64,000 nt of DNA from Rhizobium sp. L51/94 (lineage in GTDB: Bacteria > Pseudomonadota > Alphaproteobacteria > Rhizobiales > Rhizobiaceae): positions 986,001 through 1,050,000 of the forward strand of contig NZ_CP072141.1 in NCBI RefSeq assembly GCF_019355555.1, read 5' to 3'. The first letter of the stretch is position 1, and each line of letters opens with the position of its first letter. This document shows positions 55,649-64,000 of the stretch, piece by piece. The position numbers and the translations under genes are program-made. The notes beneath the pieces are model-generated. The model ran no database searches, was not told the DNA's origin, and saw only the letters and a list, made by a program, of their open reading frames with translations.

Positions 55649-56155
55649 ATGATCCATCGCCATTTAAGACACTTCATTCACCGCCACGAGCCCAGGGGCC
55701 ACTGGCACGGGCAGTTAAAGGCCGGTATCGGCGCCTGCGTCGGCATGCTTGCCGTCGGGGCGTTGGCGATCATGACGGGAATTCCGCTGCTGATCGCACC
55801 GTTCGGCGCCACGGCCGTGCTGATATTCGGACAGCCGAAAAGCCCGCTGGCCCAGCCTGCCAATGTGTTCGGCGGCTATCTCATTGCCGCCGCCATCGGC
55901 AGCCTCGCCATGGCCGTTGCGCCCGGCCTCTGGTGGACGGCGGCCATCGCTGTGGGCGTAGCGATCGGAGCCATGCAATTGCTGCGCGTTACCCATCCGC
56001 CGGCCGGCGCGGTGCCGTTGGTGGCCTTCGCCTCCCACCTTTCGGCGGGTCTGTTATTCACCGTCGTCGTGGTCGGCGCGCTGGCATTGATCGCCATTGC
56101 CGTTCTGCATCATGCCATCCCGCCGCGACATCAATATCCGCTGCGGGTGGATTGA
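55649..56155 (+). CDS. HPP family membrane protein
   Basis: 168 residues, four membrane segments after a His-rich N-terminus (IHRHLRHFIHRHEPRGHWHG). The family motif HPP is in RVTHPPAGAVPLVAF, and FGATAVLIFGQPKSPLAQP is the other conserved loop. Some members transport nitrite in chloroplasts; the bacterial role is unproven. It ends 2 bases before the rsmB stop, tail to tail. Confidence 0.88.
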   Translation: MIHRHLRHFIHRHEPRGHWHGQLKAGIGACVGMLAVGALAIMTGIPLLIAPFGATAVLIFGQPKSPLAQPANVFGGYLIAAAIGSLAMAVAPGLWWTAAIAVGVAIGAMQLLRVTHPPAGAVPLVAFASHLSAGLLFTVVVVGALALIAIAVLHHAIPPRHQYPLRVD

Positions 56156-56156
56156 A

Positions 56157-57446
56157 TTACGGATTGCGACGCATCCGGCAGAAGAAGAAGCCGTCTGTGT
56201 CGGTGGAGGCCGGCGTCAGCGTGATCGTCTTGCCATCCGACGAGCGCGGCTGCTGTGCGTCAGCACCGAACAGCGCTGTCCACGAACTCAGCGACTCGAT
56301 GATCTCGAATTGTGGATTGTCGGTGGTAAAGCGCTGGACCTGAGCCTCGTTTTCTTCCGGAAGTACCGAGCAGGTCACATAAATAAGAATACCGCCCGGC
56401 CGGACATATTCAGATGCCTGTAACAGGGCGTCGTGCTGCTGGCCGATCCGCTCGTCGAGGTTCTTCTGCGTCAATCGCCATTTAGTGTCCGGCCGACGCC
56501 GCCAAGTGCCGGTCCCGGTGCAGGGAGCGTCGACCAATACCTTGTCGAAGCGACCGACGAGTGCGGCAAGACTGGTCTTGTCGTCGTGCACCTGAACGTT
56601 GCGGGTGCCTGCGCGCTTGAGACGCTCGATGATGGGCGCTAGTCGCTTCCGATCGGAATCGTAGGCATGCACCTGGCCCTTGTTGTTCATCGCAGCAGCC
56701 ATTGCGAGTGTCTTGCCGCCGCCGCCGGCGCAATAGTCGAGAACTTGATCGCCTTCCGCCGGCATGACCAGATCTGCAACGATTTGCGAGCCTTCGTCCT
56801 GGACTTCGAACCAACCTTTTTGGAACGAAAGCTCAGCCGTGACGTTAGGGAGACGGGAAGCACCTTCGCCTGCGGCAATTCGGATGCCGTATCGGGCGAT
56901 CTTCGCGGGGTGGGCGCCCACCCGTTCCAGCGCCTTGGCAGCCTTTTCCCGGGAAGACTTGAGTGCATTAGCGCGGAGATCGAGCGTGGGACGCTCGGCC
57001 AGCGATTTTGCCTCGGCCAGCCAGTCGGAACCAAATGCCGTTTCGAACGACGCCTGCGTCCATTCAGGGATGTCGCCCTGGATATAGCCTTCGGCATTGG
57101 CGAGTGAGCGGCTTGCAAATGCGGCAACCGAGGCATCGCTCAGCGGTTCGGGCGCAAAGCGGTCGCCCTCCGTCTCTGACGCCAGGCTTTCGGGCGTAAC
57201 GCCCCATTGGCGAAACAAAACGGCATGGGCAAGAGCGGCAGGGCCGTCATCGTCCATGAGGTAGGCATGGGATAGACGCATGCGAAGTGCGTCGTAGACG
57301 ATATTTCCGATTGCAGCCCGATCGCCCGATCCGGCGAAACGGTGACCCAATCCCCAGTCCTTTAGCGCGTCGGCGACAGGTCGCTTGCGGGCCTCGATGT
57401 CGGCAAGGATCTCAATGGCCCCTTGAAGCCTGCCGCCCAGACGCAT
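56157..57446 (-). CDS. rsmB: RsmB-type 16S rRNA cytosine-C5 methyltransferase
   Basis: 429 residues. An NusB-like N-domain (about 1-130) is followed by a RsmB/NOL1 methyltransferase domain. SAM site: VLDYCAGGGGKTLAMAA. Catalytic Cys pair: DAPCTGTGTWRRRPD (motif IV) and YVTCSVLPEENEAQV (motif VI). It methylates a cytosine of 16S rRNA, C967 in E. coli. The N-terminal domain is poorly conserved, so the exact target is inferred. Confidence 0.92.
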   Translation of the reverse strand: MRLGGRLQGAIEILADIEARKRPVADALKDWGLGHRFAGSGDRAAIGNIVYDALRMRLSHAYLMDDDGPAALAHAVLFRQWGVTPESLASETEGDRFAPEPLSDASVAAFASRSLANAEGYIQGDIPEWTQASFETAFGSDWLAEAKSLAERPTLDLRANALKSSREKAAKALERVGAHPAKIARYGIRIAAGEGASRLPNVTAELSFQKGWFEVQDEGSQIVADLVMPAEGDQVLDYCAGGGGKTLAMAAAMNNKGQVHAYDSDRKRLAPIIERLKRAGTRNVQVHDDKTSLAALVGRFDKVLVDAPCTGTGTWRRRPDTKWRLTQKNLDERIGQQHDALLQASEYVRPGGILIYVTCSVLPEENEAQVQRFTTDNPQFEIIESLSSWTALFGADAQQPRSSDGKTITLTPASTDTDGFFFCRMRRNP

Positions 57447-57579
57447 GTACTCTTCTCCCGCATATCTCTAGGTCCCCGTGACGTACTCGACCAACGTCGG
57501 TTTGCCAGCAAGGGGCTGTCTCAAGCGGCTAGGTAGCCGCGATTTACGCGGAGAGCAAGCTTTGGAGCAGACACGTGGC

Positions 57580-57942
57580 TCAGGTGACGACCGAATAGCA
57601 GATGCTGGCGGTGCCTGAAGCAACCATGCCGATGTCCTGTGCGGCAGCGCGGGAGAGGTCGAGGACACGTCCGCGGATGAATGGACCGCGATCGTTGACG
57701 CGGACGACAACCGTCTTGCCGTTGTTCTTGTTGGTAACGCGGATACGGGTCCCGAAGGCCAGCGAGCGATGGGCAGCGGTCAGCGTCGAAGCATTCATGC
57801 GTTCGCCGGAAGCGGTCTTGGAATGTGCTGCATACCAGGATGCGCCTCCACAGCCCGTTGCTGCCGATGCTGTAATAGGATTGATAACAACGCAAGCTGA
57901 TATAGTTGCGGTGATCGCTAGAATGCGGGAGATAATATTCAA
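57580..57942 (-). CDS. RlpA-like double-psi beta-barrel protein
   Basis: 120 residues. A signal peptide (ILAITATISACVVINPITASA) precedes a short RlpA/DPBB domain: ASWYAAHSKTASGERMN, AHRSLAFGTRIRVTN, VVVRVNDRGPF and LDLSRAAAQDIGM, with the Asp of the lytic transglycosylase present. No SPOR domain. It is expected to cut denuded septal glycan in the periplasm. A 17-base palindrome lies 100 bases upstream. Confidence 0.88.
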   Translation of the reverse strand: MNIISRILAITATISACVVINPITASAATGCGGASWYAAHSKTASGERMNASTLTAAHRSLAFGTRIRVTNKNNGKTVVVRVNDRGPFIRGRVLDLSRAAAQDIGMVASGTASICYSVVT

Positions 57943-58433
57943 AACAGATTTACCCTCGACGTTGTTGAGCGCCGTGCTTGAACGACGAGGGGCTTAAATC
58001 CGGCGAAAAATGGCGAAAAAGTGCTGCAATCGATCACGGAGTATTACAGTCTGTAATATTCGTTGTGAAGCCGATAAAAGAAGATGTAAATCAAATTGTC
58101 TGTTTTTTGGAAAAAAATGAATGGAATCAGCGAGAAATCAGATGATTATTCTGCCGGCTCAGGCGCGGGCGGGGAGATCACGATATTTCTGAAATTTCTT
58201 TTGCGCGAGCGTCATATTCGTTGCCTTAGTTGCGCAAATTTAGAGGCCGTTAACCTTTGCTGTCAGCACTTTTCATCCAGAAAAGCTTCTAAGTAGGAAA
58301 ATTCAACCCTTTGATCGCATGCGATCCATGAATTTTCCAGCGATGTCGCGTGCGTTGCGCTTGAGAGAAAATGCGGGTCTCTTCAATCATGACGCGAAAG
58401 AATTCATTCGCTCGCCCATGGGCGAACGCGATT
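57943..58433. other. AT-richer 491-base gene-free stretch
   Basis: Upstream of the RlpA-like gene and downstream of the SDR gene. It holds three perfect palindromes: TATTACAGTCTGTAATA (58042-58058), GATCGCATGCGATC (58313-58326) and TCGCCCATGGGCGA (58412-58425). The last could fold in the SDR mRNA tail. No convincing gene; a 66-codon frame at 58096-58296 lacks family features. Confidence 0.5.
58042..58058. promoter_or_regulatory. Palindromic candidate operator upstream of the RlpA-like gene
   Basis: TATTACAGTCTGTAATA, perfect 8+1+8 symmetry, 100 bases before the start codon. The size and symmetry suit a dimeric regulator; none can be named. Confidence 0.45.
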
Positions 58434-59306
58434 TCAGCCGCGCCAGCGACCGGATGACCAGAGTTCGGCAAGCGATGCGCGGTACTCGGGATGGCTGAAG
58501 TGGAAGCCCAGCGCCTTCAGCCGGCTATTCGATACACGCTTGTTCTCCCCATAGAAGGATCTCGCCATGGGGGATAGTTCGGCCGTCTCGAACGGTGTTT
58601 CCGGCGGCGGGGCAATGCCCATGAGCTTTGCCGCTTCCGCCACGATGTCCTGCGGTGGGGCGGGTTCGTCGTCGGTGACATTGAAGATGCCGCCAATGCC
58701 GCGATCTGCGAGGAAACGGCTGGCGGCGCCGATGTCTTCAACGCGAATGCGATTGAATACCTGGCCCGGTTTCACGAGCCTGCGTGCTGTACCCTTTTCG
58801 AGATTACAGAATGCGTTGCGGCCCGGACCATAGATACCGGAGAGCCGCAGCACGGCTGTCGGCACCCCGAGTTTGTCGCCGATGGACATCCATCCGTCCT
58901 CTGCGGCCACCCGCTCGACGGATCGGCCGGACACGGGCCTTATCGATGTATCCTCGTCGATCCATGCACCCTTGTGGTCACCATAGACGCCGACGGTCGA
59001 AAGATAGCCGATCCATTGCAGCTCGGGCATCAGCGTCGCGATGCGCTCGCCCGCCAGCCGGATCAGTGGATCCCCCGCCTGCCCGGGCGCAATCGACTGC
59101 ACGAGGTGGGTCGTCTTCCTCATTTCGTCGAGAAGGCGCGGTTCCAGCTTTTCGCCGTCGAACACCAGGCCCGAAATGCCTTGCCGTTCAAGGACCAAGC
59201 GCTTTTCCTCGGCGCGCGTCGTACCGACGACGGTGTTTTGCGGGCCCGAAAAGCTTTTGGCGATGGCTGTGCCGGAATAGCCGCAGCCGAAAATCATTGT
59301 GTGCAT
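58434..59306 (-). CDS. SDR family NAD(P)-dependent epimerase-like protein
   Basis: 290 residues. A Rossmann start, MIFGCGYSGTAIAKSF, with GxGxxG, then YLSTVGVYGDHKGAW and RLSGIYGPGRNA, close to the YeeZ/atypical SDR group. The catalytic Tyr/Lys pair is not obvious. ATG 59306 overlaps the end of queG by 13 bases and has AAGGA upstream. It probably follows queG in one transcript. Confidence 0.85.
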   Translation of the reverse strand: MHTMIFGCGYSGTAIAKSFSGPQNTVVGTTRAEEKRLVLERQGISGLVFDGEKLEPRLLDEMRKTTHLVQSIAPGQAGDPLIRLAGERIATLMPELQWIGYLSTVGVYGDHKGAWIDEDTSIRPVSGRSVERVAAEDGWMSIGDKLGVPTAVLRLSGIYGPGRNAFCNLEKGTARRLVKPGQVFNRIRVEDIGAASRFLADRGIGGIFNVTDDEPAPPQDIVAEAAKLMGIAPPPETPFETAELSPMARSFYGENKRVSNSRLKALGFHFSHPEYRASLAELWSSGRWRG

Positions 59307-60478
59307 GACATCATCCTTGCAGCGCGCCACTCCTCGCGCACCTCTTCGTCGAGATCGTCCGGCCTTTCTGCCGCAAATAGCGCAAACTCGCCAGCCGTCA
59401 TCAGTCGACCCAGGGCCCAGGCCGCCATGCCGCGCACGATGGGCGCGCTGTCGTCGGCAAGCCGCCGGCATGGCTCGATCAATGTCCCGTCGCGCGAATT
59501 GCCGGCAGCGATCAGAACGTTACGCGTAAACCTGTCGCGGCCGATGCGCTTGATGGGCGAGCCGCTGAAAAAGCTGCGGAAGCTTGCGTCGTCAAGGCCG
59601 AGCAGGAAGGCGATCGACGGCTCCCGCAGATCCTCCCGTGCCACCAGCTTCATCTCGGAGGCACTTGCTGCAAACTTGTTCCAGGGGCAGGCGGCAAGGC
59701 AATCGTCGCAGCCGTAGATGCGGTTGCCGATGAGCGGCCGCAGTTGTCTGTCGATCAGCCCCTTGTGCTCGATCGTTAGGTAGGAAATGCAGCGGCGCGC
59801 ATCGAGTTGGTAGGGAGCTGGAAAGGCATCGGTGGGGCAAGCCGTAAGACAGGCGGTGCAGGAACCGCAATGATCGCTCTCCGGCTCGTCGCTGCCAAGG
59901 TCTGCCGTGGTGAACATCGACCCTAGAAACAGCCAGGAGCCATGCGTACGACTGACAAGGTTGGTGTGTTTTCCCTGCCAGCCCAGCCCGGCTGCTGCCG
60001 CCAGCGGCTTTTCCATGACCGGTGCGGTGTCGACGAAGACCTTGACGTCTTCCTTCGAGCGCGCCGCGAAACGGGTGGCAATCTCCTTCAGCCGCCCCTT
60101 GATGACATCGTGATAATCGCGGTTGCGGGCATAGACCGAAATCGCAGCCTTGTCCGGCTTGCCAAGGATGCCGCGTGGATCTTCGTCCGGCCCGTAGTTC
60201 AGCCCGAATACGACTACCGAGCGTACGTCTGACCAGAGGGCAGCCGGACTTGCCCGACGCTCCCGTGTCTCCGCCATCCAGTCCATCGTTCCGTGAAAAC
60301 CCTCGTCGAGGTAGATGCCGAGCCGCGGGCCGGCCTCCTGAATGGAGTGCGGACCGGTAATCCGACAGAGATCGAAGCCCAGTCGCAGGGCTTCCTCCTG
60401 GAGGAATGTCTTCAGGCTCCGGCTTCGGGCCGCCGCCTTGTCGGGCCTTGTCGGCGGATTTTCGGTCGCCTCAGGCAT
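59294..60478 (-). CDS. queG: Epoxyqueuosine reductase
   Basis: 394 residues. The cobalamin-binding half holds VFVDTAPVMEKPLAAAAGLGWQG. Two 4Fe-4S clusters are bound by CGSCTACLTACP and CDDCLAACP. A HEAT-like tail ends the protein (MAAWALGRLMTAGE). It performs the last step of queuosine synthesis for tRNA wobble bases. ATG 60478 was chosen because the family begins near LKTFLQEEALRLGFD; the frame opens further up at 61000. The GST gene is 11 bases upstream. Confidence 0.96.
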   Translation of the reverse strand: MPEATENPPTRPDKAAARSRSLKTFLQEEALRLGFDLCRITGPHSIQEAGPRLGIYLDEGFHGTMDWMAETRERRASPAALWSDVRSVVVFGLNYGPDEDPRGILGKPDKAAISVYARNRDYHDVIKGRLKEIATRFAARSKEDVKVFVDTAPVMEKPLAAAAGLGWQGKHTNLVSRTHGSWLFLGSMFTTADLGSDEPESDHCGSCTACLTACPTDAFPAPYQLDARRCISYLTIEHKGLIDRQLRPLIGNRIYGCDDCLAACPWNKFAASASEMKLVAREDLREPSIAFLLGLDDASFRSFFSGSPIKRIGRDRFTRNVLIAAGNSRDGTLIEPCRRLADDSAPIVRGMAAWALGRLMTAGEFALFAAERPDDLDEEVREEWRAARMMSCTQ

Positions 60479-60489
60479 GGCGCGCCCCG

Positions 60490-61182
60490 TTAGAAGTCCA
60501 GGTCGGTATAATGGGAGACCGGTGAAAGGCCGCGGACGCGCTCGGTGAGCAGGGGCCTGAAGGAAGGCCGCGATTTCAGGCGCTGGTACCAGTCCTTGAC
60601 GATCGGCACCTCGGCCCAGGCGATCTCGCCCATGTAATCGAGCACGGAGATCGAAGACGCGGCCGCCAGGTCGGCGTAGCTCATCCGCTCGCCGGCCAGC
60701 CATTGGCGCGAACCGGCAAGCCAGGTCACGTATTTCAGATGCTGGCGAATATTGGCGCGGGCGGTGCGCATCATCTTCGAATCGGGAGCGCCGCCGCCCT
60801 GGGCAGCCGTCATCTGCAGTTTGTAGACCCGTTCGCGCGCGAGAGGCCGTGTGACGTCCTGCTCCATCTTCAGGAGGAACCATTCCGTCAGCCGGCGGAT
60901 CTCGGCGCGCTGGAAAGGATCTTCGGCAAGCAGGCGCCGATCGCGTTTCAGCACACCATGCGTCTCGTCGAGATATTCCGAAATGACGGTAGCGCCGCAC
61001 AATGCCCGCATGCTGTCGTCGACATAGACAGGCAGTGTCCCGGCCGGGTTGAGCGCCAGGAAATCATGACGCTTTTCCCAGGTCTGTTCTTCGATCAGAT
61101 CGGCGTGGAACCCGTATTCCGACAGGATCAGTCGTACGAAGCGAGACGCGGATGACATGGAATGATGATAGAGAGTCGGCAT
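60490..61182 (-). CDS. Glutathione S-transferase family protein
   Basis: 230 residues. A thioredoxin-like N-domain with Ser/Tyr start LYHHSMSSASRFVRLIL and LNPAGTLPVYVDD (cis-Pro), TVISEYLDETHG. The C-domain is helical (YADLAAASSISVLDYMGEIAW). It probably conjugates or reduces electrophiles in the cytosol. It heads the GST-queG-SDR run. Confidence 0.9.
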   Translation of the reverse strand: MPTLYHHSMSSASRFVRLILSEYGFHADLIEEQTWEKRHDFLALNPAGTLPVYVDDSMRALCGATVISEYLDETHGVLKRDRRLLAEDPFQRAEIRRLTEWFLLKMEQDVTRPLARERVYKLQMTAAQGGGAPDSKMMRTARANIRQHLKYVTWLAGSRQWLAGERMSYADLAAASSISVLDYMGEIAWAEVPIVKDWYQRLKSRPSFRPLLTERVRGLSPVSHYTDLDF

Positions 61183-61391
61183 GTAAACTCTGAACTATGG
61201 GATTGATGAAGGGCTTGGGCGTGGCTTGTCGTGTGGCTGCCCTAGTCATGACTTGTTTGTTGCAGCTATAGAAGTTTGGTCCCGGCAACACAAGCCAATC
61301 GGACCACCCGCCCTTTGACATAGGACACAAGATGGCTGAAGAAACTATCAAGGGCCGATAGGCGGCCCTATCGACAGCGCATCATATCGAT

Positions 61392-61410
61392 AAAAACGGA
61401 CCCCGTTTTT
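61392..61410 (+). promoter_or_regulatory. AT-flanked hairpin in the uppP leader
   Basis: AAAAACGG and CCGTTTTT form an 8-bp stem around ACC, 49 bases before the uppP start. It has the shape of a short terminator or attenuator, but GC pairs are few. Confidence 0.35.
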
Positions 61411-61458
61411 GCCCCCGCCCACCCCTCCAATCGAGCGAATCCCAACTGGAGACTATTC

Positions 61459-62256
61459 ATGGACTACATCAATGCTGCGCTTCTTGGCATTATAGAGGGT
61501 ATCACCGAGTTTCTGCCGATCTCGAGCACCGGCCACCTGATCATCGCCGAGCAATGGCTCGGCGCCCGGTCGGAACTTTTCAATATCGTCATCCAGGCTG
61601 GCGCCATTCTCGCCGTGACCTTCATCTACTGGCGCCGGTTGATGGATCTGGTGCTCGGCTGGCGGGATCCACGCAACCGATCCTATGCCGCCAAGCTGAT
61701 CGTCGCGTTCCTGATCACTGCGGTGCTCGGGCTGATCGTCAAGAAGTTAGGCTTCGAATTGCCTGAAACAGTTACGCCAATCGCCTGGGCGCTGATCGTC
61801 GGCGGCATCTGGATGATCTTTGCCGAGTGGGCTGCAGCCCGTCGGCCACAATACAAGAGCATCACCTGGTATGTGGCGATCCTCGTCGGCATCGCCCAGA
61901 TCGTCGCTGGCATCTTTCCCGGCACGTCGCGCTCGGGTGCAACGATCTTCGTTGCCATGCTCGCCGGTACCGGCAATCGTGCCGCCGCGACCGAATTCGC
62001 CTTCCTGGTCGGTATTCCGACGATGTATGCGGCCAGTGGCTATGAGTTGCTGAAGACATTCAAGGACGGCGGAGCGGCAGGCGAGGACTGGGGCGCTCTG
62101 GCGATTGCCTTCATCGTCTCGACGGTCGTTGCCTTCGTCGCCGTCAAGTGGTTGCTCTCCTATATCCAGAGCAACCGGTTCACGGTGTTTGCCGTGTATC
62201 GCATCATTCTCGGCGCGATCCTGCTCGGTCTGGTGGCAGGTGGCATCGTTCGCTGA
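61459..62256 (+). CDS. uppP: Undecaprenyl-diphosphatase (BacA/UppP)
   Basis: 265 residues, eight membrane segments. GIIEGITEFLPISSTGHLII holds the catalytic Glu-rich motif, and PGTSRSGATIFVAML the second motif with the essential Arg. It recycles C55-PP to C55-P in the membrane for peptidoglycan and surface polysaccharides, and confers bacitracin tolerance. A good intrinsic terminator follows at 62343. Confidence 0.97.
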   Translation: MDYINAALLGIIEGITEFLPISSTGHLIIAEQWLGARSELFNIVIQAGAILAVTFIYWRRLMDLVLGWRDPRNRSYAAKLIVAFLITAVLGLIVKKLGFELPETVTPIAWALIVGGIWMIFAEWAAARRPQYKSITWYVAILVGIAQIVAGIFPGTSRSGATIFVAMLAGTGNRAAATEFAFLVGIPTMYAASGYELLKTFKDGGAAGEDWGALAIAFIVSTVVAFVAVKWLLSYIQSNRFTVFAVYRIILGAILLGLVAGGIVR

Positions 62257-62342
62257 TCAAAGACTTCCAGCATTCGCGCCTGATGGCGCGGATGCGATAG
62301 GGCGATTGCTTTGATTTAGCTATTTCCGGGGGGTAGAAGTCA

Positions 62343-62373
62343 GGAAGCCGGTGGTCATGCGCCGGCTTCTTTT
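62343..62373 (+). terminator. Intrinsic terminator of uppP
   Basis: GAAGCCGG (62344-62351) pairs with CCGGCTTC (62362-62369), extended by a G-U pair, and is followed by TTTTC. Confidence 0.7.
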
Positions 62374-62378
62374 CGTTG

Positions 62379-62546
62379 TCAGTGGGCGATCGATGCGGAA
62401 TCGATGGAGCCGGTGCTGCATGGATCGACGCCATAAGCAGGCGAGCACTCGCCCTTGAGTGCGGCAACACTGTTTGGTGCCATGAATGAACCGGCAACGA
62501 TAACCAGAGCCGCACAGACGAAGAGAAGTGCGATTGACTTGCCCAT
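62379..62546 (-). CDS. Small exported peptide, 55 residues
   Basis: Reading from ATG 62546 gives MGKSIALLFVCAALVIVAGS, then FMAPNSVAALKGECSPAYG and VDPCSTGSIDSASIAH, ending TGA 62379. It has a good Sec signal peptide with cleavage near VAA and two Cys in the mature part. GGAAAGG lies 9 bases upstream. The frame is too short for most gene callers. No family is recognised. It runs convergent with uppP. Confidence 0.55.
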   Translation of the reverse strand: MGKSIALLFVCAALVIVAGSFMAPNSVAALKGECSPAYGVDPCSTGSIDSASIAH

Positions 62547-62756
62547 CTAAAAATACCTTTCCGCAATGAATAGTGCGCGTTGAGACCCTTGGGGACGTCG
62601 TCCGTCGCGCGGTTTTGTTAATCAGTGGAATGGAAATTAGCAATAAAGGTTCCTGCTGAATTTCCCGTTAATTCGAGTATTCCGGCGCTGCGTCTTTTGG
62701 GCAACGCTGCGCGGTGGACAACCGCTCGAAAAGCCCGAAAGAGGCCGTTTTCCGGC

Positions 62757-62797
62757 CACAAACTAAAGACGCCGTCTGCGAAATCGCAAACGGCGTC
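62757..62797 (-). terminator. Intrinsic terminator of the NDUFA9-like gene
   Basis: On the minus strand GACGCCGT and ACGGCGTC pair, then an inner TGCGA/TCGCA pair with one mismatch, followed by TTTAGTTT. It lies 30 bases after the stop at 62827. Confidence 0.65.
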
Positions 62798-62826
62798 GAG
62801 GGCATTTAAAATTTATTTTATGAACC

Positions 62827-63807
62827 TCAGGCCGCTTTGCCGGTTCCGGAGAATTGCCCGTGAGGGCGAAAGCGCACCAGATAGGAGGGGAGCACCGAGG
62901 TCGGCATGGTCGGGCGGATGCCCATTGCAGCCAATGTCCGGCCTTCAGCCTCTGCCTCCGGCGACACGATATTGTCGACCTTCAGCAGCGTCACCTGGTC
63001 TGGTGTAATCGGTGGCGTGATCAACGGTATCATCGAGGCGACGCTGCCGATCATCGAGGCGACGCCGAACGGGATCGACACCAGCGGCCGCTTGCGGTTG
63101 ACGACCTTGAGGATAGTCTCGAGACATTCGCGGAAGCTCAGCACTTCGGGGCCGCCCAGCTCGTAGATCGTACCCGGTGTCAGCTTGCCATCGACCGCGC
63201 GGCCTACGGCCTCGGCAACATCCTCGACATAGACCGGCTGAAACTTCGTCTTACCGCCGCCGATAAGGGGCAGGGCAGGCGCCAGGCGCGACATATCGGC
63301 AAACTTGTTGAAGAAGCCGTCCTCCGGTCCGAAGACGATAGACGGCCGAAGAATGATTGAATCCGGCACGATCGACAGCACTGCGGCATCCGCCTTGCCC
63401 TTGGTACGGCCATAAGAAGAGGCTGAACCGCCGTTGGCTCCGATCGCCGAGATATGGGTAAGCTTGGCACCGACTGCGCGGGTGGCCTCGGCAATCGCCC
63501 GGCCGCCGAATTCCTGCACGGCGTCGAACGTATTCCGACCGCTCTCCGACAGGATGCCTACGCAGTTGACGACGAACTGCGCGCCTTCGACGGCGCGGTC
63601 GACAGAGTCGCGATAGCGCAGGTTGGCCTGTACGGCAGAAATTTGTCCGACATTGCCGGCAGTCAGCAGGAAGCCTGCAAGATCTGGACGCCTGACGGCG
63701 ACACGGATGCGATAACCGCGTTTCGCCAACACCCGCACGACATGCCGCCCGACGAAACCGGACCCTCCGAACACGGTGACAAGCGGCGGCAGGTTGGACA
63801 GTGTCAT
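62827..63807 (-). CDS. NDUFA9-like SDR (complex I-associated type)
   Basis: 326 residues. Atypical SDR beginning VTVFGGSGFVGRHVVRVLA, then FVVNCVGILSESG, LTHISAIGANGGSAS, SYGRTKGKADA (Tyr-x3-Lys) and ILRPSIVFGPEDGFFNKFA. It is the bacterial relative of mitochondrial complex I subunit NDUFA9. It may act on NADPH or ubiquinone-linked steps near the membrane; no complex I genes are nearby. It ends in its own terminator. Confidence 0.9.
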   Translation of the reverse strand: MTLSNLPPLVTVFGGSGFVGRHVVRVLAKRGYRIRVAVRRPDLAGFLLTAGNVGQISAVQANLRYRDSVDRAVEGAQFVVNCVGILSESGRNTFDAVQEFGGRAIAEATRAVGAKLTHISAIGANGGSASSYGRTKGKADAAVLSIVPDSIILRPSIVFGPEDGFFNKFADMSRLAPALPLIGGGKTKFQPVYVEDVAEAVGRAVDGKLTPGTIYELGGPEVLSFRECLETILKVVNRKRPLVSIPFGVASMIGSVASMIPLITPPITPDQVTLLKVDNIVSPEAEAEGRTLAAMGIRPTMPTSVLPSYLVRFRPHGQFSGTGKAA

Positions 63808-64000
63808 TGCAAATTCCTCGAAAGGCTATGGTGCTGATCGCAAAGGTCTTAGCCGAATCGCCACGCGAGGTGAAGGGCCTGCCGTGCCATCAGCGCTGCT
63901 GTTTTCTACCCGATGTCGACGGCAAGGCACTCGACAAGGCTTGGTCACGCACGGGTGAGGCGCGAGAGGCTTCAGGTCGCCGTGAGCGCCAGCCATTCAG
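63808..64000. other. Right-hand edge, no complete gene
   Basis: Holds the upstream region of the NDUFA9-like gene. On the minus strand a frame ending at TGA 63974-63972 would give a tail EWLALTAT, possibly the end of a gene beyond the window, but this is too short to support. Confidence 0.3.

Noticed and set aside
58096..58296. 66-codon plus-strand frame in the gene-free stretch
   Set aside because: No ribosome binding site of note and no recognisable domain; retained only as a mention.
62320..62643. 107-codon minus-strand frame overlapping the small exported peptide
   Set aside because: Different frame over the same region, Arg-rich and without signal or domain; the 55-codon frame has the better start signals.

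Overview
The window is chromosomal DNA from a GC-rich alphaproteobacterium of the order Hyphomicrobiales, most likely Rhizobiaceae (Rhizobium, Agrobacterium or Neorhizobium-like). The indications are a membrane ferritin MbfA gene behind an Irr-type iron control element, BA14K, BTLCP and DUF3422 family genes, a CtrA-type TTAA-N7-TTAA site, and a Mycoplana-type acetylpolyamine amidohydrolase. Core genes (lepA, infC, rpmI, rplT, pheS, pheT, xseA, guaA, rsmB, queG, uppP, tRNA-Leu) are interleaved with small accessory operons. I see no insertion sequence, prophage, rRNA or CRISPR array.

Regions. 0-9.5 kb: a GlxA-type regulator, a secreted GH5 glucanase, a FlaA1/CapD-type nucleotide-sugar dehydratase, a GT25 transferase, tRNA-Leu(CAG) with its own promoter and terminator, a phosphohexomutase and small envelope proteins. 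9.5-18.7 kb: lepA, a cupin regulator with a GNAT enzyme, acetylpolyamine amidohydrolase, a RhtA-like exporter, a group III truncated haemoglobin, mbfA, a lipoprotein, a BTLCP protease and an alpha/beta hydrolase. 18.8-26 kb: the translation block infC (ATT start), rpmI-rplT, a kinase-fold gene, pheS and pheT. Three genes sit between pheS and pheT: a DUF4160 gene broken by an amber codon, DUF2442, and a DEDDh exonuclease. 26-36 kb: DUF3422, aldo/keto reductases, a LysR regulator, an M15-like protein, a Gfo/Idh/MocA oxidoreductase, GtrA and a GT-C type membrane protein. 36-45.5 kb: xseA, a MarR/EamA divergon with twin operators, a four-gene peptidase/deacylase operon, and a FecBCD-type ABC importer. 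45.9-55.4 kb: guaA, mtnN, a thioesterase, tspO, DUF2252, and an imelysin / di-haem protein / imelysin / DUF1513 periplasmic operon. 55.6-64 kb: HPP, rsmB, an RlpA-like protein, an SDR, queG, a GST, uppP, an unlisted 55-codon exported peptide and an NDUFA9-like SDR.

The strongest leads are the accessory genes lodged in the pheS-pheT operon with gene-to-gene translational coupling (including a recently broken member), the kinase-like gene upstream of pheS that lacks its catalytic Asp, the duplicated MarR operator, the Irr box at mbfA, the CtrA-type box before the BTLCP gene, and the duplicated-imelysin operon. Promoters and operators were read by eye and are predictions. Family calls rest on remembered motifs, without database searches.
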